Assembly: GCA_902594605.1 (NCBI GenBank)
Contig: CACJMR010000003.1
Span: forward strand, 1-64,000
Reading direction: 5' to 3'
Source: an uncultured Pelagibacteraceae bacterium
GTDB lineage: Bacteria; Pseudomonadota; Alphaproteobacteria; Pelagibacterales; Pelagibacteraceae
Length of the DNA: 64,000 nucleotides
Positions within the stretch are counted from its first letter, which is position 1, and each line of letters starts with the position of its first letter. The notes under the pieces were generated by a model, which made no database searches, was not told where the DNA came from, and worked only from the letters and a program-made list of their open reading frames with translations. The translations under genes were made by a program, and so were the position numbers. Positions 51,606 through 62,101 of this stretch are shown piece by piece.

Positions 51606-53258
51606 ATGAATAATAACTCAAAAGTATTAGCATTAAAATATAGACCACAAACTTTTGATGATCTTATTGGTCAAGATGTTGTTGCAGAAACTATTACCAA
51701 TTCGATTAAAGCTGACAAAATACCCAATGCATATTTGTTCACTGGAATAAGGGGAATTGGAAAAACCACAACTGCAAGAATTGTTGCAAAAGCACTTAAT
51801 TGCTTAAATGGAATAGAAAATAAATGTAAAATTAAATGTGATAATTGTGATGCGATTACAAACTCAAATCATATCGATGTTCTTGAGATGGATGCGGCAA
51901 GCAAAACAGGTGTTGATGACGTAAGAGATTTAATCGAATTTTCAAGATATGGGCCGACCTCGGCTAAATATAAAATCTTCATTATTGATGAAGTTCATAT
52001 GTTAAGCAAACAAGCATTTAATGCTTTATTAAAAACTTTAGAAGAACCACCAGAATATCTAAAATTTATTTTTGCAACTACAGAAATTAAAAAAATTCCA
52101 ATTACAGTTGTATCTAGATGTCAAAGATTTGATCTATCTAGAATTAAATCCTCAGAATTATTCGAGTTTATTAAAAAAATTAAAGACAAGGAAAATGGAA
52201 AAATAAGCGATGATGCTTTAAAGCTTATAGTAAAAATTTCAGAGGGCTCTGTTAGAGATGCTTTATCATTATTGGATAGAGCATTATTAAGTTTGGATGA
52301 TGGAAAAGAATTAGATTTAAATTCAGCTCAGAAAATTTTTGGATATTTCGATAAATCTCAATTAATTGATTTGTTTGAGTTAATTTTAAAAGGTGAAGAA
52401 ACAAAAGTAATAAGTATTTATAGAAAAATTTATGACCAAGGTGTTGAACCAAAGGTTTTTATTAATGATTTCTTAGAGTTACTTTATTACTTTAAAAATA
52501 TTAATTCTCTAAACTTAGAAAGTACAAACTTCTCATTAAATGATGAAGAATTTTCTAAAATTAAAAATTTATCAAATCAAATTGACTCAGACGTATTAAT
52601 ATTATTTTGGCAATTTGCCATCTCTTCTCTCGAAGAGATAGACATAGTATCTAATCAACACCTTTCAATTGAGATGTTCTTGATAAGACTAATGCATTTA
52701 AGTTATGTAAAATCTGAAAATAAAATTGAAAATGTTGAGACTAATTTGAATAGTGAAAATTTTGTAAAGAACACAGAAAGTGAATTATCCTCTAAAACAA
52801 TTAATCAAATCAAGAATGTTGCACAGGAAGAAAAAACCAAACCAGAAGTTCAGACAGAAATTAAAGCAGAACATAAAATTAATATAAATGCATTCGAGGC
52901 TTTAATTGAAATATGTGCAAAAAAAAAGGAGATTAAACTTAAATACGAATTAGAAAAAAATGTTAACCTTGTAAAATTTGAAAAAAATAGAATTGAAATA
53001 TCTTTTAATGAAAGTTTAGATAAAGATTTTGTAAAAGATTTATCATCAAAGCTTTTTGAATGGACCGGTGAAAGATGGATTATTACGTTTAGTAAATTGA
53101 GAGGGCAAATGTCAATAAAAGATAAACAAAAAAATGTTAAAAAACAATTAATCGACGAAATGAAAAATTCAGAAATATTTAAAAGTATGATGGATAAATT
53201 TCCTGATGCCGAGTTAATAGATGTAAATTCAAAGAAAGATGGAGTTAATAATGACTGA
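51606..53258 (+). CDS. dnaX: DNA polymerase III subunits gamma/tau
   Basis: Clamp-loader ATPase. The 550-aa protein has Walker A GIRGIGKTTTARI, the four-cysteine zinc module (CLNGIENKCKIKCDNC), Walker B IIDEVHML, the SRC sensor in VVSRCQRFDL, and a lysine/glutamate-rich tau-like tail. It is shorter than E. coli tau (643 aa). It overlaps the YbaB gene by 8 bp, in the conserved dnaX-ybaB-recR order. Confidence 0.95.
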   Translation: MNNNSKVLALKYRPQTFDDLIGQDVVAETITNSIKADKIPNAYLFTGIRGIGKTTTARIVAKALNCLNGIENKCKIKCDNCDAITNSNHIDVLEMDAASKTGVDDVRDLIEFSRYGPTSAKYKIFIIDEVHMLSKQAFNALLKTLEEPPEYLKFIFATTEIKKIPITVVSRCQRFDLSRIKSSELFEFIKKIKDKENGKISDDALKLIVKISEGSVRDALSLLDRALLSLDDGKELDLNSAQKIFGYFDKSQLIDLFELILKGEETKVISIYRKIYDQGVEPKVFINDFLELLYYFKNINSLNLESTNFSLNDEEFSKIKNLSNQIDSDVLILFWQFAISSLEEIDIVSNQHLSIEMFLIRLMHLSYVKSENKIENVETNLNSENFVKNTESELSSKTINQIKNVAQEEKTKPEVQTEIKAEHKININAFEALIEICAKKKEIKLKYELEKNVNLVKFEKNRIEISFNESLDKDFVKDLSSKLFEWTGERWIITFSKLRGQMSIKDKQKNVKKQLIDEMKNSEIFKSMMDKFPDAELIDVNSKKDGVNND

Positions 53259-53568
53259 TTTTAGTAAAATATTAGACAAGGCAAAAGAACTTGAGGCAAA
53301 AATGAAAGAAAGCCAACAAAAAATTAAGGAAATTAGAGTTGAAGGAGTTTCGGGTTCAAATTCTGTGAAGATAACTTTGGATGGTGAGGGAGAGATGCAA
53401 ACAATAAAGTTATCTGATGAAATTATGAAAGAGGACAAAACCATCATTGAAGATTTAATTGTTGCAGCACATAATAGTGCTAAATCTCAACTTAAATCAA
53501 AAACAACTGAGGAAATTTCAAAAGCAACAGGTGGGTTTGGAATTCCAGGTTTCAAATGGCCCTTATAA
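53251..53568 (+). CDS. ybaB: YbaB/EbfC nucleoid-associated protein
   Basis: Small DNA-binding dimer. From the ATG at 53251 it is 105 aa with an N-terminal helix (KAKELEAKMKESQQKI), a central three-strand segment including VSGSNSVKITLDGEG, and the conserved VAAHNSAKSQ. The start overlaps the dnaX stop; recR follows 3 bp later. Confidence 0.93.
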   Translation: MTDFSKILDKAKELEAKMKESQQKIKEIRVEGVSGSNSVKITLDGEGEMQTIKLSDEIMKEDKTIIEDLIVAAHNSAKSQLKSKTTEEISKATGGFGIPGFKWPL

Positions 53569-53571
53569 AAT

Positions 53572-54189
53572 ATGGAAAATGGTAATGAGATAGATGATTT
53601 AATTAAACTGATATCAAAATTGCCTGGCTTGGGTCCTAAATCAGCAAAGCGGATTGTATTAAAGTTAATTAATAATAGAGATGAACTAGTAAAACCTTTA
53701 GCAAAATCATTAGCGGATGTTTATAAAAATATTTCTAGATGCACAATTTGTGGTGCCTTAAAATCTATTTCAATAGAGTGTGATTATGAAAATTGTAAAA
53801 TTGTAGATAAAAAATATGAAAAAATTTGTGTAGTAGAAAATATATCTGACCAGTGGAGTATAGAAAGTTCAAATATATATAAAGGTTATTTTCACATTTT
53901 AGGAGGCACTATTTCATCAGCTGGACAAAAAAAAGAGGATTTATTAATTAATTCTTTAGTGCAAAGAGTTAAAAAAGATAAGATAGAAGAAGTCATACTC
54001 GCAACTAGTGCAACTGTTGAAGGTCAAACAACTGCATATTATATTCAAGATAGTTTAAAAAATTTGAATGTTAAGATTACTAAATTAGCACAAGGATTAC
54101 CTGTTGGTGGAGAAATTGAAAGTTTAGATGATGGAACTTTATTTTCTGCTTTTAAAAATCGATCTAATTTGGTTTCGAACTCAGATTAG
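53572..54189 (+). CDS. recR: Recombination protein RecR
   Basis: Clamp-forming component of RecFOR gap repair. The 205-aa protein has the helix-hairpin-helix [14 protein letters not shown], the cysteine zinc motif (CTICGAL ... CDYENC), a Toprim domain ([14 protein letters not shown]) and the C-terminal [15 protein letters not shown]. Its end overlaps the convergent glcB end by 26 bp. Confidence 0.95.
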   Translation: MENGNEIDDLIKLISKLPGLGPKSAKRIVLKLINNRDELVKPLAKSLADVYKNISRCTICGALKSISIECDYENCKIVDKKYEKICVVENISDQWSIESSNIYKGYFHILGGTISSAGQKKEDLLINSLVQRVKKDKIEEVILATSATVEGQTTAYYIQDSLKNLNVKITKLAQGLPVGGEIESLDDGTLFSAFKNRSNLVSNSD

Positions 54190-56359
54190 ATTTTTTTTTC
54201 AATCTATTTAAATGCAGTAATGGTTCAGTATAACCTGAAGGTTGTTCTTTACCTTTAAACACTAAATCACACGCAGTTTGAAATGCTATAGAGTTTTCAT
54301 AATCACTGCTCATTTTAACATATAGTGGATCATCTTTGTTCTGGTCGTCTACTATTTTTGCCATCTCTTTCATTATTTCAGTTACTTGTATTTTGGTTGT
54401 AATACCATGATGTATCCAGTTTGCGATATGCTGAGATGAAATTCTCAGAGTGGCCCTGTCTTCCATCAAACCTATATTGTTAATATCTGGCACTTTAGAA
54501 CAACCTACACCCTGATCGACCCATCTCACAACATACCCTAATAGAGTTTGTGCAGAATTGGAAATTTCTTTATTTATATCTTCAACAGACCAATTAGGTC
54601 TATCTGCTATTGGGATGGTTAAGAGATCATCCAGCTTAGCAGGTTCTCTATCAATTAATTTTTTTTGTTCGTTAAAAATATTTATTTCATGATAATGTAA
54701 AGCATGTAAAGCAGCTGCTGTTGGAGAAGGAACCCACGCGCAGTTTGCACCTGCTTTTAAGTGTCCTGTTTTTTGCTCCATCATATCTTTCATTTTGTCT
54801 GGCATTGCCCACATTCCTTTTCCAATTTGAGCTTTACCAGAAAACCCACAACTTAAACCAATATCAACATTGTTATTTTCGTATGCAGTAATCCACTTAG
54901 ATGATTTCATATCACCTTTTTTAATCATAGGACCAGCTTCCATTGATGTATGCATTTCATCACCAGTTCTATCTAAGAAACCAGTATTGATAAAAAAAAC
55001 TCTATTTTTAAGACTTCTAATACATTCTTTTAAATTTGCCGATGTTCTTCGCTCTTCATCCATAATCCCAATCTTACATGTGTACTTAGGTAAATTTAGA
55101 ACTTCCTCAACTTTAGAAAAAATTAAATCTGTAAATGCTGTCTCGTCTGGTCCATGCATTTTAGGTTTTACAATATAAACTGATCCAGTTCTTGAATTAT
55201 TTTTATTTTTAATATCATGAAGCGCAGCTGCTGTAGTTATAAAAGCATCCATAATTCCTTCAGGTATTTCACTTCCATCACTTAATAAAATTGAAGGGTT
55301 AGTCATCAGATGACCAACATTTCTTACTAGCAAAAGACTTCTTCCATGTAATTTTAAACCTTTACCATCTTTTGAGATATAACTTCTATGCGGATTTAAT
55401 TTTCTCTCAAATAATTTCCCTTCTTTTTCAAATTTTGACTTAAGGTCTCCTTTCATTAGGCCTAGCCAATTTCGATAACAAATAATCTTATCCTCTGAGT
55501 CAACAGCTGCTACACTATCTTCATTATCACAAATTGTTGACACTGCTGATTCTAGTATAATATCACTAATACCTGCATGATCTTGTTGAGCAGCAAAAGC
55601 TCTTGAGTCTTTTAGAATTTCAATATGTAAATTATTATTTTTTAAAATAATTGCAGACGGATTATCGCTTTCACCTCGGTGACCAACAAATTTATTTTCG
55701 TCCTCCAAATCAAAAATATCAGCACCTTTTAAAACTTTTAATTTTCCATATTTTACAGCAAAACTTGTAATTTTATTCCAACTTAATCCTGCTAATGGAA
55801 AGTATTTATCTAAAAAATCTCTTCCATATTTTATAACCATTTCACCTCTTAAAGGGTCATACCGTTCAGATACGCTGTCTTCAGACTGTTCAATTACATC
55901 TGTACCATAAAGACTATCATATAAACTCATCCATCTTGCATTAGCAGCATTTAATGCATACCTCGCATTCATGACAGGTACAACTAGCTGAGGTCCAGCT
56001 ATACTTGCAATTTCTTCATCAACATTTTCAGTTTCTATTTTAAAATCAGGTCCTTCATTTTTTAAATAACCAATTTCTAATAAAAATTTTTTGTACTCAT
56101 CTAAATTAAATTCTTTACCTTTATTTTTGATATGCCAATCATCTATTTTCTTCTGTAAATCTTCCCTAAATTTAATTAATTCTTTATTTTTTGGTGCAAG
56201 TTCATCAAGTGTTTTTTCTAGACCTGACCAAAAATTTTCTGAAGATACATTTGTATTTTTTAATAATTCATCATTTACAAAGCTTGATAGCTTTTCAGAT
56301 ACTTGAAGATTATTAATTTTAATGTATTTTTTTTGCATAGCACTTAATTCGTACCCCAT
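54164..56359 (-). CDS. glcB: Malate synthase G
   Basis: Condenses glyoxylate and acetyl-CoA to malate. The 731-aa protein has the MSG-specific layout: N-terminal clasp, [17 protein letters not shown], a central inserted domain, and catalytic segments including [28 protein letters not shown] and [20 protein letters not shown]. The start is either the ATG at 56359 or the ATG at 56338, which matches usual N-termini better; neither has a good ribosome-binding site. A tandem glycine riboswitch stands directly upstream, linking glycine level to glyoxylate use. Confidence 0.95.
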   Translation of the reverse strand: MGYELSAMQKKYIKINNLQVSEKLSSFVNDELLKNTNVSSENFWSGLEKTLDELAPKNKELIKFREDLQKKIDDWHIKNKGKEFNLDEYKKFLLEIGYLKNEGPDFKIETENVDEEIASIAGPQLVVPVMNARYALNAANARWMSLYDSLYGTDVIEQSEDSVSERYDPLRGEMVIKYGRDFLDKYFPLAGLSWNKITSFAVKYGKLKVLKGADIFDLEDENKFVGHRGESDNPSAIILKNNNLHIEILKDSRAFAAQQDHAGISDIILESAVSTICDNEDSVAAVDSEDKIICYRNWLGLMKGDLKSKFEKEGKLFERKLNPHRSYISKDGKGLKLHGRSLLLVRNVGHLMTNPSILLSDGSEIPEGIMDAFITTAAALHDIKNKNNSRTGSVYIVKPKMHGPDETAFTDLIFSKVEEVLNLPKYTCKIGIMDEERRTSANLKECIRSLKNRVFFINTGFLDRTGDEMHTSMEAGPMIKKGDMKSSKWITAYENNNVDIGLSCGFSGKAQIGKGMWAMPDKMKDMMEQKTGHLKAGANCAWVPSPTAAALHALHYHEINIFNEQKKLIDREPAKLDDLLTIPIADRPNWSVEDINKEISNSAQTLLGYVVRWVDQGVGCSKVPDINNIGLMEDRATLRISSQHIANWIHHGITTKIQVTEIMKEMAKIVDDQNKDDPLYVKMSSDYENSIAFQTACDLVFKGKEQPSGYTEPLLHLNRLKKKSNLSSKPN

Positions 56360-56360
56360 C

Positions 56361-56496
56361 TGTATTTTTGCCTGAGAGCTTTACTCCTTCGGCGGAAATC
56401 AATCTCTTTCCAGAGTGTTATGCTTTAATCGGTCCTTTTGCCTGAGAGTTTCCGGGGTGGTTGCTCCTTCGGCGCTATAAATAGTCTCTCCCGATA
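56361..56496 (-). promoter_or_regulatory. Tandem glycine riboswitch upstream of malate synthase
   Basis: On the minus strand two consecutive aptamers each end in the hallmark pattern GCCGAAGGAGCAA...CTCTCAGGCAAAAGGAC: the first (about 56496-56429) has CGGGAGAGAC, CGCCGAAGGAGCAA and CTCTCAGGCAAAAGGAC; the second (about 56420-56361) has CTCTGGAAAGAG, CGCCGAAGGAGTAA and CTCTCAGGCAAAAATAC. The second aptamer ends within a few bases of the glcB start, so it probably acts on translation or very early transcription. A glycine-activated riboswitch on malate synthase has been described in SAR11 and tied to its glycine/serine requirement. Confidence 0.95.
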
Positions 56497-56604
56497 ATGA
56501 ATTTGTATCTGTTAAATGATTTAAGTCAATTAATAAGAATTACACCTTATTTAATATCATTTTATTGCCTTTTTTGTATTTTAACCATCCGCTATAAATA
56601 AAAC

Positions 56605-57699
56605 ATGAAAAATTATCTAAATTTTGAAACAGAAATTAAAGATCTAGAAAACGAACTAGAAAAATTGAAAGATCCTTACAATCAAGAGGGATTATCAGAA
56701 GTCGACACTCAAAAAATTTCAAGCACTCAATCAGAAATAGATGAAAAATTAAAAAATATTTATTCTAATTTAGATCCTTGGCAGACTACTATGGTTGCTC
56801 GTCATGAAGATAGGCCTAAAGCAAAATTTTTTATTGATAATTTGTTTGAAGACTTCATTTCATTATCCGGGGATAGATATTATGGAGAGGATAAATCAGT
56901 ATTAACCGGATTTGCAAAGTTCAATGGAAAATCTGTTTTAGTAATAGGTCAAGAAAAAGGAGAAGATTTAGACAGTAGGATTGAGAGAAATTTTGGGATG
57001 ATGAGACCAGAGGGTTATAGAAAAACAATAAGATTAATGAACTTAGCAAACAAATTTAATATTCCCATAATCTCTTTTATTGATACTCCAGGAGCATATC
57101 CAGGTGTAGGAGCAGAAGAGAGAGGACAAGCTGAAGCAATTGCAAAATCAATCGAATGCTGTATGGAGCTTAAAGTTCCAACTATTGCAATAATTATAGG
57201 CGAAGGTGGTTCTGGTGGAGCAATTGCATTAGCTTCATCAAATAAAGTCCTTATGCTAGAAAATGCAATTTATTCAGTAATATCCCCCGAGGGATGCGCG
57301 ACTATTCTATGGAGAGATCCAAAAAAAATGCTTGATGCTGCGAAAGCTATGAAGCTTTCAGCTAAAGATTTACTTAAGTTAAAAGTTATTGACGAAATAA
57401 TTGACGAACCATTAGGTGGTGCCCACAGAGATAGAGATATAATATTAAACAATGTTAGACAAACTTTAACAAAAAATTTAAATTATTTTGACGAATTATC
57501 CTCAGAAGAAATAATGACTGAGAGAAAAAATAAATTTCTAAAAATTGGAAGGAATGATGGTTTTATGACTAGTACTGAAGATCTAAGTACATTAACAATT
57601 AAGAAAAATAACTTTGATCAAATTTTTAAATCAAAAAAAATATTACTAGCGATTATTGGTGGATTAATTTTAGTTTCTTCAATCTTTTTACTAATTTAA
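56605..57699 (+). CDS. accA: Acetyl-CoA carboxylase, carboxyltransferase alpha subunit, with C-terminal membrane segment
   Basis: Partner of AccD in malonyl-CoA synthesis. The 364-aa protein has the AccA N-terminal helical region, FEDFISLSGDRYYGED, FIDTPGAYPGVGAEERGQAEAIA and GEGGSGGAIALA, then SPEGCATILWRD. The usual family ends about residue 315-320 (here near KFLKIGRNDGF). About 50 further residues follow, ending in a hydrophobic stretch LLAIIGGLILVSSIFLLI (about 345-364), which looks like a membrane anchor. No frameshift is seen. It is convergent with secA. Confidence 0.93.
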   Translation: MKNYLNFETEIKDLENELEKLKDPYNQEGLSEVDTQKISSTQSEIDEKLKNIYSNLDPWQTTMVARHEDRPKAKFFIDNLFEDFISLSGDRYYGEDKSVLTGFAKFNGKSVLVIGQEKGEDLDSRIERNFGMMRPEGYRKTIRLMNLANKFNIPIISFIDTPGAYPGVGAEERGQAEAIAKSIECCMELKVPTIAIIIGEGGSGGAIALASSNKVLMLENAIYSVISPEGCATILWRDPKKMLDAAKAMKLSAKDLLKLKVIDEIIDEPLGGAHRDRDIILNNVRQTLTKNLNYFDELSSEEIMTERKNKFLKIGRNDGFMTSTEDLSTLTIKKNNFDQIFKSKKILLAIIGGLILVSSIFLLI

Positions 57700-57702
57700 A
57701 TT

Positions 57703-60267
57703 CTATAAAGCTCCACAACAGTTTTTAAATTTTTTTCCTGTAGCCTCACATCTATCGTTTCTAGAAATTTTTTGATTTTTTTTTATTAACAATAAACATT
57801 TTGGATTATCAGATGGATTTATTTTCTTAGAATTTTTTTCTTCGTTATTTGGCTCCATTACTACCTTTAAGTTCATTAAAATAGTTACATAATCTAATTT
57901 TAATTTTTCTAAAAGATTTGAAAATAATTCAAATGCTTCTTTTTTATATTCAACTAATGGATCTCTTTGACCATAAGATCTTAAACCTATAACTTGTCTT
58001 AATTGCTCCAAATATTGAATGTGTGATTTCCAGTTTAAATCAATTGATTGAAGAAAAATTCTTTTTTCAATTTCTTTTGCATGATCTTCACCTAGAAGTT
58101 TAATCCGTTCGTTTCTAGTTTCTTGAAATTTATTAGAAATTTTTTCTCTAAAATCTTTATCTTTTGACTCAATTAAATCCTTAAATTCAGTTTCTTCAAA
58201 GCTTTTCCCAACTATTTGCTTAGTTTTATTATAAAATTCATTACTTTTCGGATTGGATAAATTTGAAATTTTTAACTTTATTAAATCATCAGCTATTTCT
58301 TTTAAAAATTCATTTGAATAATCAAAGATATTTTCACTATTCATCGCATTTTTTCTTTGTGAAAACACAACATGCCTTTGATCATTAAGAACATTATCAA
58401 ATTTGATAAGCGTTTTTCTTATATCAAAATTTCTAGCTTCCACTTTCTGCTGCGCTCTCTCTAATGCTTTGTTAATCCATGGATGATCAATACTTTCACC
58501 ATCTTTAAGTCCAAGTTTTTCAAGCATACTATTCATAGACTCTGATCCAAAAATTCTCATCAAATCATCCTCTAGACTTACGTAAAACACAGAACTACCT
58601 TCATCTCCTTGTCTTCCAGATCTTCCTCTTGCCTGGTTATCTACTCTTCTAGACTCCATTCTTTCTGTACCAATTACAAATAAACCGCCTAAGGATTTAA
58701 TTTTATCTTTATTTATTTTAAGTTGGCCTTCTGGAATAGAACCTTTCTTACCGCCAAGTTGAATATCAACTCCTCTTCCAGAAATACTTGTTGTAATTAT
58801 TAATGAATTTTCTTTTCCTGCATTTGCAATTATTTCAGCTTCATTTTCATGATTTTTTGCATTTAAAACAACATGTTTAATATTTTTTTGATTTAATAAA
58901 TTTGAATAAACTTCAGATTTATTAATGCTTGAAGTAAATACTAGAATAGGTTGACCCAATTTATTTCTTTCAATTATTTTTTCTATAATTGCGTCATTCT
59001 TTTCTTTTTCTGTTCTAAAAATTAAATCATTAAAATCCTTTCGGATCATTTCTTTATTTGTTGGAATAACTACAACGGGCAGATTATAGATTTCAAAAAA
59101 TTCCTCAGATTCTGTAGCAGCTGTACCAGTACAACCAGATATTTTTTTGTAAAGTTTAAAATAATTTTGATAAGTTATAGAAGCTAAAGTGTGATTTTCA
59201 GCTCGTACTTGAATTTTTTCCTTAGCTTCTAATGCCTGATGCAATCCATCTCCAAAACGTCTTCCTTCTAAAATTCTGCCTGTAAGTTCATCAATGATTT
59301 TAAGATTCCCATCTTTAACAATATAGTCTCTACCCTTTTCAAATAAGTGATTTGCTCTTAAAGCTTGGTTAACATGGTGAACTAAATGCAAATTTTCTGG
59401 ATCATAAAAATTATTATTTTTTAAAATACCTGCACTAGAAAAAAGTTTTTCGACATTATTAATGCCATCATTTGTTAATAAAACACTTTTTTCTTTTTCA
59501 TCTATTTCAAAATCTTTATTATTTAACATTCTAATTAGTTTATCAATTACTAGATACTGGGCAGTTTTATCTTCAGCTGCTCCAGAAATTATTAAAGGTG
59601 TTCTTGCTTCGTCAATCAAACATGAGTCTATTTCATCGACTATTGAAAAGTTATGATCTCTCTGAACCATTTGCTCTTCAGAAAATTTCATATTATCCCT
59701 TAAGTAATCAAAACCTAATTCACTATTAGTCGCGTAAGTAATATCACAATAATAATTTTTTTTACGTTCAGCATCATCTTGATTGTTGTTAATAAATCCT
59801 GATGAAAGACCAAGAAAATTATAAATTTGTCCCATTTCTATCGAGTCTCTTTTTGCTAGATAATCATTAACAGTAACTATATGAACACCTTTTTCGCTTA
59901 AGGCATTTAAGTAAGCAGCTAATGTGATTGTTAAAGTTTTCCCTTCACCAGTTCTCATTTCAGCGATTTTACCCTCATGCAAAGCAACACCTCCAATTAA
60001 CTGAACATTAAAGTGTCTCTCGTTACGTGTTCTTTTAGCAGCTTCCCTAACTAAAGCAAAAGCTTCAGGAAGTAACTCGTCTAAAGTTTTTCCATCTTTT
60101 AACTGATTTCTAAATTCATTAGTTTTTTTTGGAAAGTCGTCGTCGTTTAAATTTTTAAAATTTTCCTCGTGTGAGTTTATTTTTTCAACAATTTTACCAA
60201 TTCTATCTAGCTCTTTTTGATTACTAGATTTGATAAATTTTGTTATTAAATTTAATGGGTTAAACAT
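57703..60267 (-). CDS. secA: Preprotein translocase ATPase SecA
   Basis: Motor of the Sec pathway. The 854-aa protein has Walker A MRTGEGKTLT, the VNDYLAKRD segment, DEIDSCLIDEARTPLI, the helicase-like ISGRGVDIQLGG and RGRSGRQGDEGSS. The C-terminal SEC-C zinc tail is present but altered: RNDRCEATGKKFKNCCG, where the family has C-x-C-x8-C-[CH]. The second cysteine is absent. Confidence 0.96.
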   Translation of the reverse strand: MFNPLNLITKFIKSSNQKELDRIGKIVEKINSHEENFKNLNDDDFPKKTNEFRNQLKDGKTLDELLPEAFALVREAAKRTRNERHFNVQLIGGVALHEGKIAEMRTGEGKTLTITLAAYLNALSEKGVHIVTVNDYLAKRDSIEMGQIYNFLGLSSGFINNNQDDAERKKNYYCDITYATNSELGFDYLRDNMKFSEEQMVQRDHNFSIVDEIDSCLIDEARTPLIISGAAEDKTAQYLVIDKLIRMLNNKDFEIDEKEKSVLLTNDGINNVEKLFSSAGILKNNNFYDPENLHLVHHVNQALRANHLFEKGRDYIVKDGNLKIIDELTGRILEGRRFGDGLHQALEAKEKIQVRAENHTLASITYQNYFKLYKKISGCTGTAATESEEFFEIYNLPVVVIPTNKEMIRKDFNDLIFRTEKEKNDAIIEKIIERNKLGQPILVFTSSINKSEVYSNLLNQKNIKHVVLNAKNHENEAEIIANAGKENSLIITTSISGRGVDIQLGGKKGSIPEGQLKINKDKIKSLGGLFVIGTERMESRRVDNQARGRSGRQGDEGSSVFYVSLEDDLMRIFGSESMNSMLEKLGLKDGESIDHPWINKALERAQQKVEARNFDIRKTLIKFDNVLNDQRHVVFSQRKNAMNSENIFDYSNEFLKEIADDLIKLKISNLSNPKSNEFYNKTKQIVGKSFEETEFKDLIESKDKDFREKISNKFQETRNERIKLLGEDHAKEIEKRIFLQSIDLNWKSHIQYLEQLRQVIGLRSYGQRDPLVEYKKEAFELFSNLLEKLKLDYVTILMNLKVVMEPNNEEKNSKKINPSDNPKCLLLIKKNQKISRNDRCEATGKKFKNCCGAL

Positions 60268-60332
60268 TAATATTTGATTTATTCTTTACTTATATTGTTT
60301 AATATATGTATTAAATAATTAATTTAAACAAT

Positions 60333-61634
60333 ATGGGAATTAATTTAACAAATTTTTTATCATCTCAATCAAAAAATACTAAAATGATTGATTTTCAAGA
60401 CCTTGATCATTTAGATGGTCTTTCAATTTCAGTTGTTTCCGCAAATTTATATAAAGATATCAGAGATGATTTAACAATGTTCTATTTCAGAGAAGGTGCG
60501 AATTACGCTTCTGTTTATACTCAGTCAAAAATAGTATCTGAAAATATAAAATGGAATATTAACCAAAGACCAAAAAAAATATATTCCCTAATTGTAAATA
60601 CAAGAAATGCAAATGCTTTCACGGGAAGGCAAGGTTATGAAAGTTTAAAAAAAATAGCAGAGTTAACGGCAAAACAATTGAATAAAAAACAAGAGGAGGA
60701 TGAGGATGATCCAAAGAAAATTTCTACAAAAAATATAATTTTTGGTTGTACTGGAACTATTGGAGAAATCTTTCCTTATGAAAAAATATCTAACAATATT
60801 CCAAATTTAATAAAAAAAATTACTTATACTCAAAATAAATTTATTTGGATGAAGGCAGCACTTGCAATCATGACTACAGATACAAAGCCAAAATTAGCTA
60901 TGGAGGAATGTTATATTGGAAGTGAAAAAGTAAAAATATATGGAATTGCTAAAGGTTCAGGAATGATACATCCGAATATGGCTACAACACTTGCGTATAT
61001 ATTTACTGATGCAACATTATCTAATGATATTTTAGGAAAGCTTTTAAAAAAAAATATAACCAATACATTTAATGCAATTTCTTGTGATGGAGATACTAGT
61101 ACTAATGATATGGCAACTATCTTTGCAACTAATGAAGTTAAAAATTCTCAAGTAAAAAATGTGAATGAAAATAAAATTAAAAATTTTGATAAAGCATTAA
61201 ATAATGTTCTTTTGAATTTGGCCAAAAGAATTGTTTCAGATGGTGAAGGAGCATCAAAATTCATAACAATAAATGTTAGCAAATGTAAAAATGAGATAGA
61301 TGCAAAAAAAATTGCTTTCTCAGTTGCAAATTCTCCACTAGTGAAAACTGCAATTTCTGGAGAAGATCCAAATTGGGGCCGAGTTATAATGGCAATCGGC
61401 AAAGCTGGACCTAAAATTAATTTAAAAAAATTATCTGTTAAATTTGGAAATATAACAATTGTAGAAGGTGGAAAATTAAATCAAAGTTATGATGAAAAAC
61501 AAACAGCAAATTATATGAAATCTGAAAATATAGAGATAAACATTGAAACTTTTACAGGGAATAAAAACTTCGCAGCTTATACTATGGATTTTACAAAAAA
61601 ATATATTGAAATTAATGCAGACTATAGAAGTTAA
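60333..61634 (+). CDS. argJ: Glutamate N-acetyltransferase / ornithine acetyltransferase
   Basis: Recycles the acetyl group between acetylornithine and glutamate in arginine synthesis. The 433-aa precursor self-cleaves at KGSGMIHPNMA-T, where the Thr becomes the nucleophile of the beta chain. Further motifs are FGCTGTIGE, CDGDTSTNDM and GEDPNWGRVIMAIG. With argB, argD and argF this window encodes most of the cyclic arginine pathway. Confidence 0.95.
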   Translation: MGINLTNFLSSQSKNTKMIDFQDLDHLDGLSISVVSANLYKDIRDDLTMFYFREGANYASVYTQSKIVSENIKWNINQRPKKIYSLIVNTRNANAFTGRQGYESLKKIAELTAKQLNKKQEEDEDDPKKISTKNIIFGCTGTIGEIFPYEKISNNIPNLIKKITYTQNKFIWMKAALAIMTTDTKPKLAMEECYIGSEKVKIYGIAKGSGMIHPNMATTLAYIFTDATLSNDILGKLLKKNITNTFNAISCDGDTSTNDMATIFATNEVKNSQVKNVNENKIKNFDKALNNVLLNLAKRIVSDGEGASKFITINVSKCKNEIDAKKIAFSVANSPLVKTAISGEDPNWGRVIMAIGKAGPKINLKKLSVKFGNITIVEGGKLNQSYDEKQTANYMKSENIEINIETFTGNKNFAAYTMDFTKKYIEINADYRS

Positions 61635-61672
61635 CTTATTGAAAACTCAAATTTTATAATTAACTAATAATT

Positions 61673-62101
61673 ATGATTAAATATAAACTTTTTTGTAAAG
61701 AATGTAATTTAAAATTTGATAGTTGGTTTGCATCTTCAAACGAGTATGAAAGACTAAAAAAGAAAAAACTTTTAAATTGTCATAATTGTAATTCAGAAAA
61801 AGTTGAAAAAACAATTATGGCACCTCAGTTAATAAGTAATAAATCAAAAACTGATGAAAAATTAAACTTAGAAAAATATAATAAAGTTAAAAAAACTATA
61901 AAAGATTATCAAAAATTTATTAAAGATAATTTTAATTATGTTGGTGATAATTTTGCTTATGAAGCGAGATCAATTCATTATAATGGTAAAAAAAAATCAA
62001 AGGGTATTTACGGAAGTGCATCAAAGGAAGATTTGAAAGAATTAAAAGAGGAAGGTATAGACGCTCAAATGATCCCTTGGATAGATGAAAAGGAAAATTA
62101 G
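61673..62101 (+). CDS. DUF1178-family zinc-ribbon-like protein
   Basis: A 142-aa protein with an N-terminal CxxC pair (FCKECNLKFDSWFASSNEY) and a second pair CHNCNSEKVEK, then IMAPQL and a charged C-terminal region containing FAYEARSIHY and GIYGSASKEDLKELKEEGI. This matches the DUF1178 family common in alphaproteobacteria; the function is unknown. It is convergent with ubiG and overlaps it by 4 bp. Confidence 0.88.
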   Translation: MIKYKLFCKECNLKFDSWFASSNEYERLKKKKLLNCHNCNSEKVEKTIMAPQLISNKSKTDEKLNLEKYNKVKKTIKDYQKFIKDNFNYVGDNFAYEARSIHYNGKKKSKGIYGSASKEDLKELKEEGIDAQMIPWIDEKEN

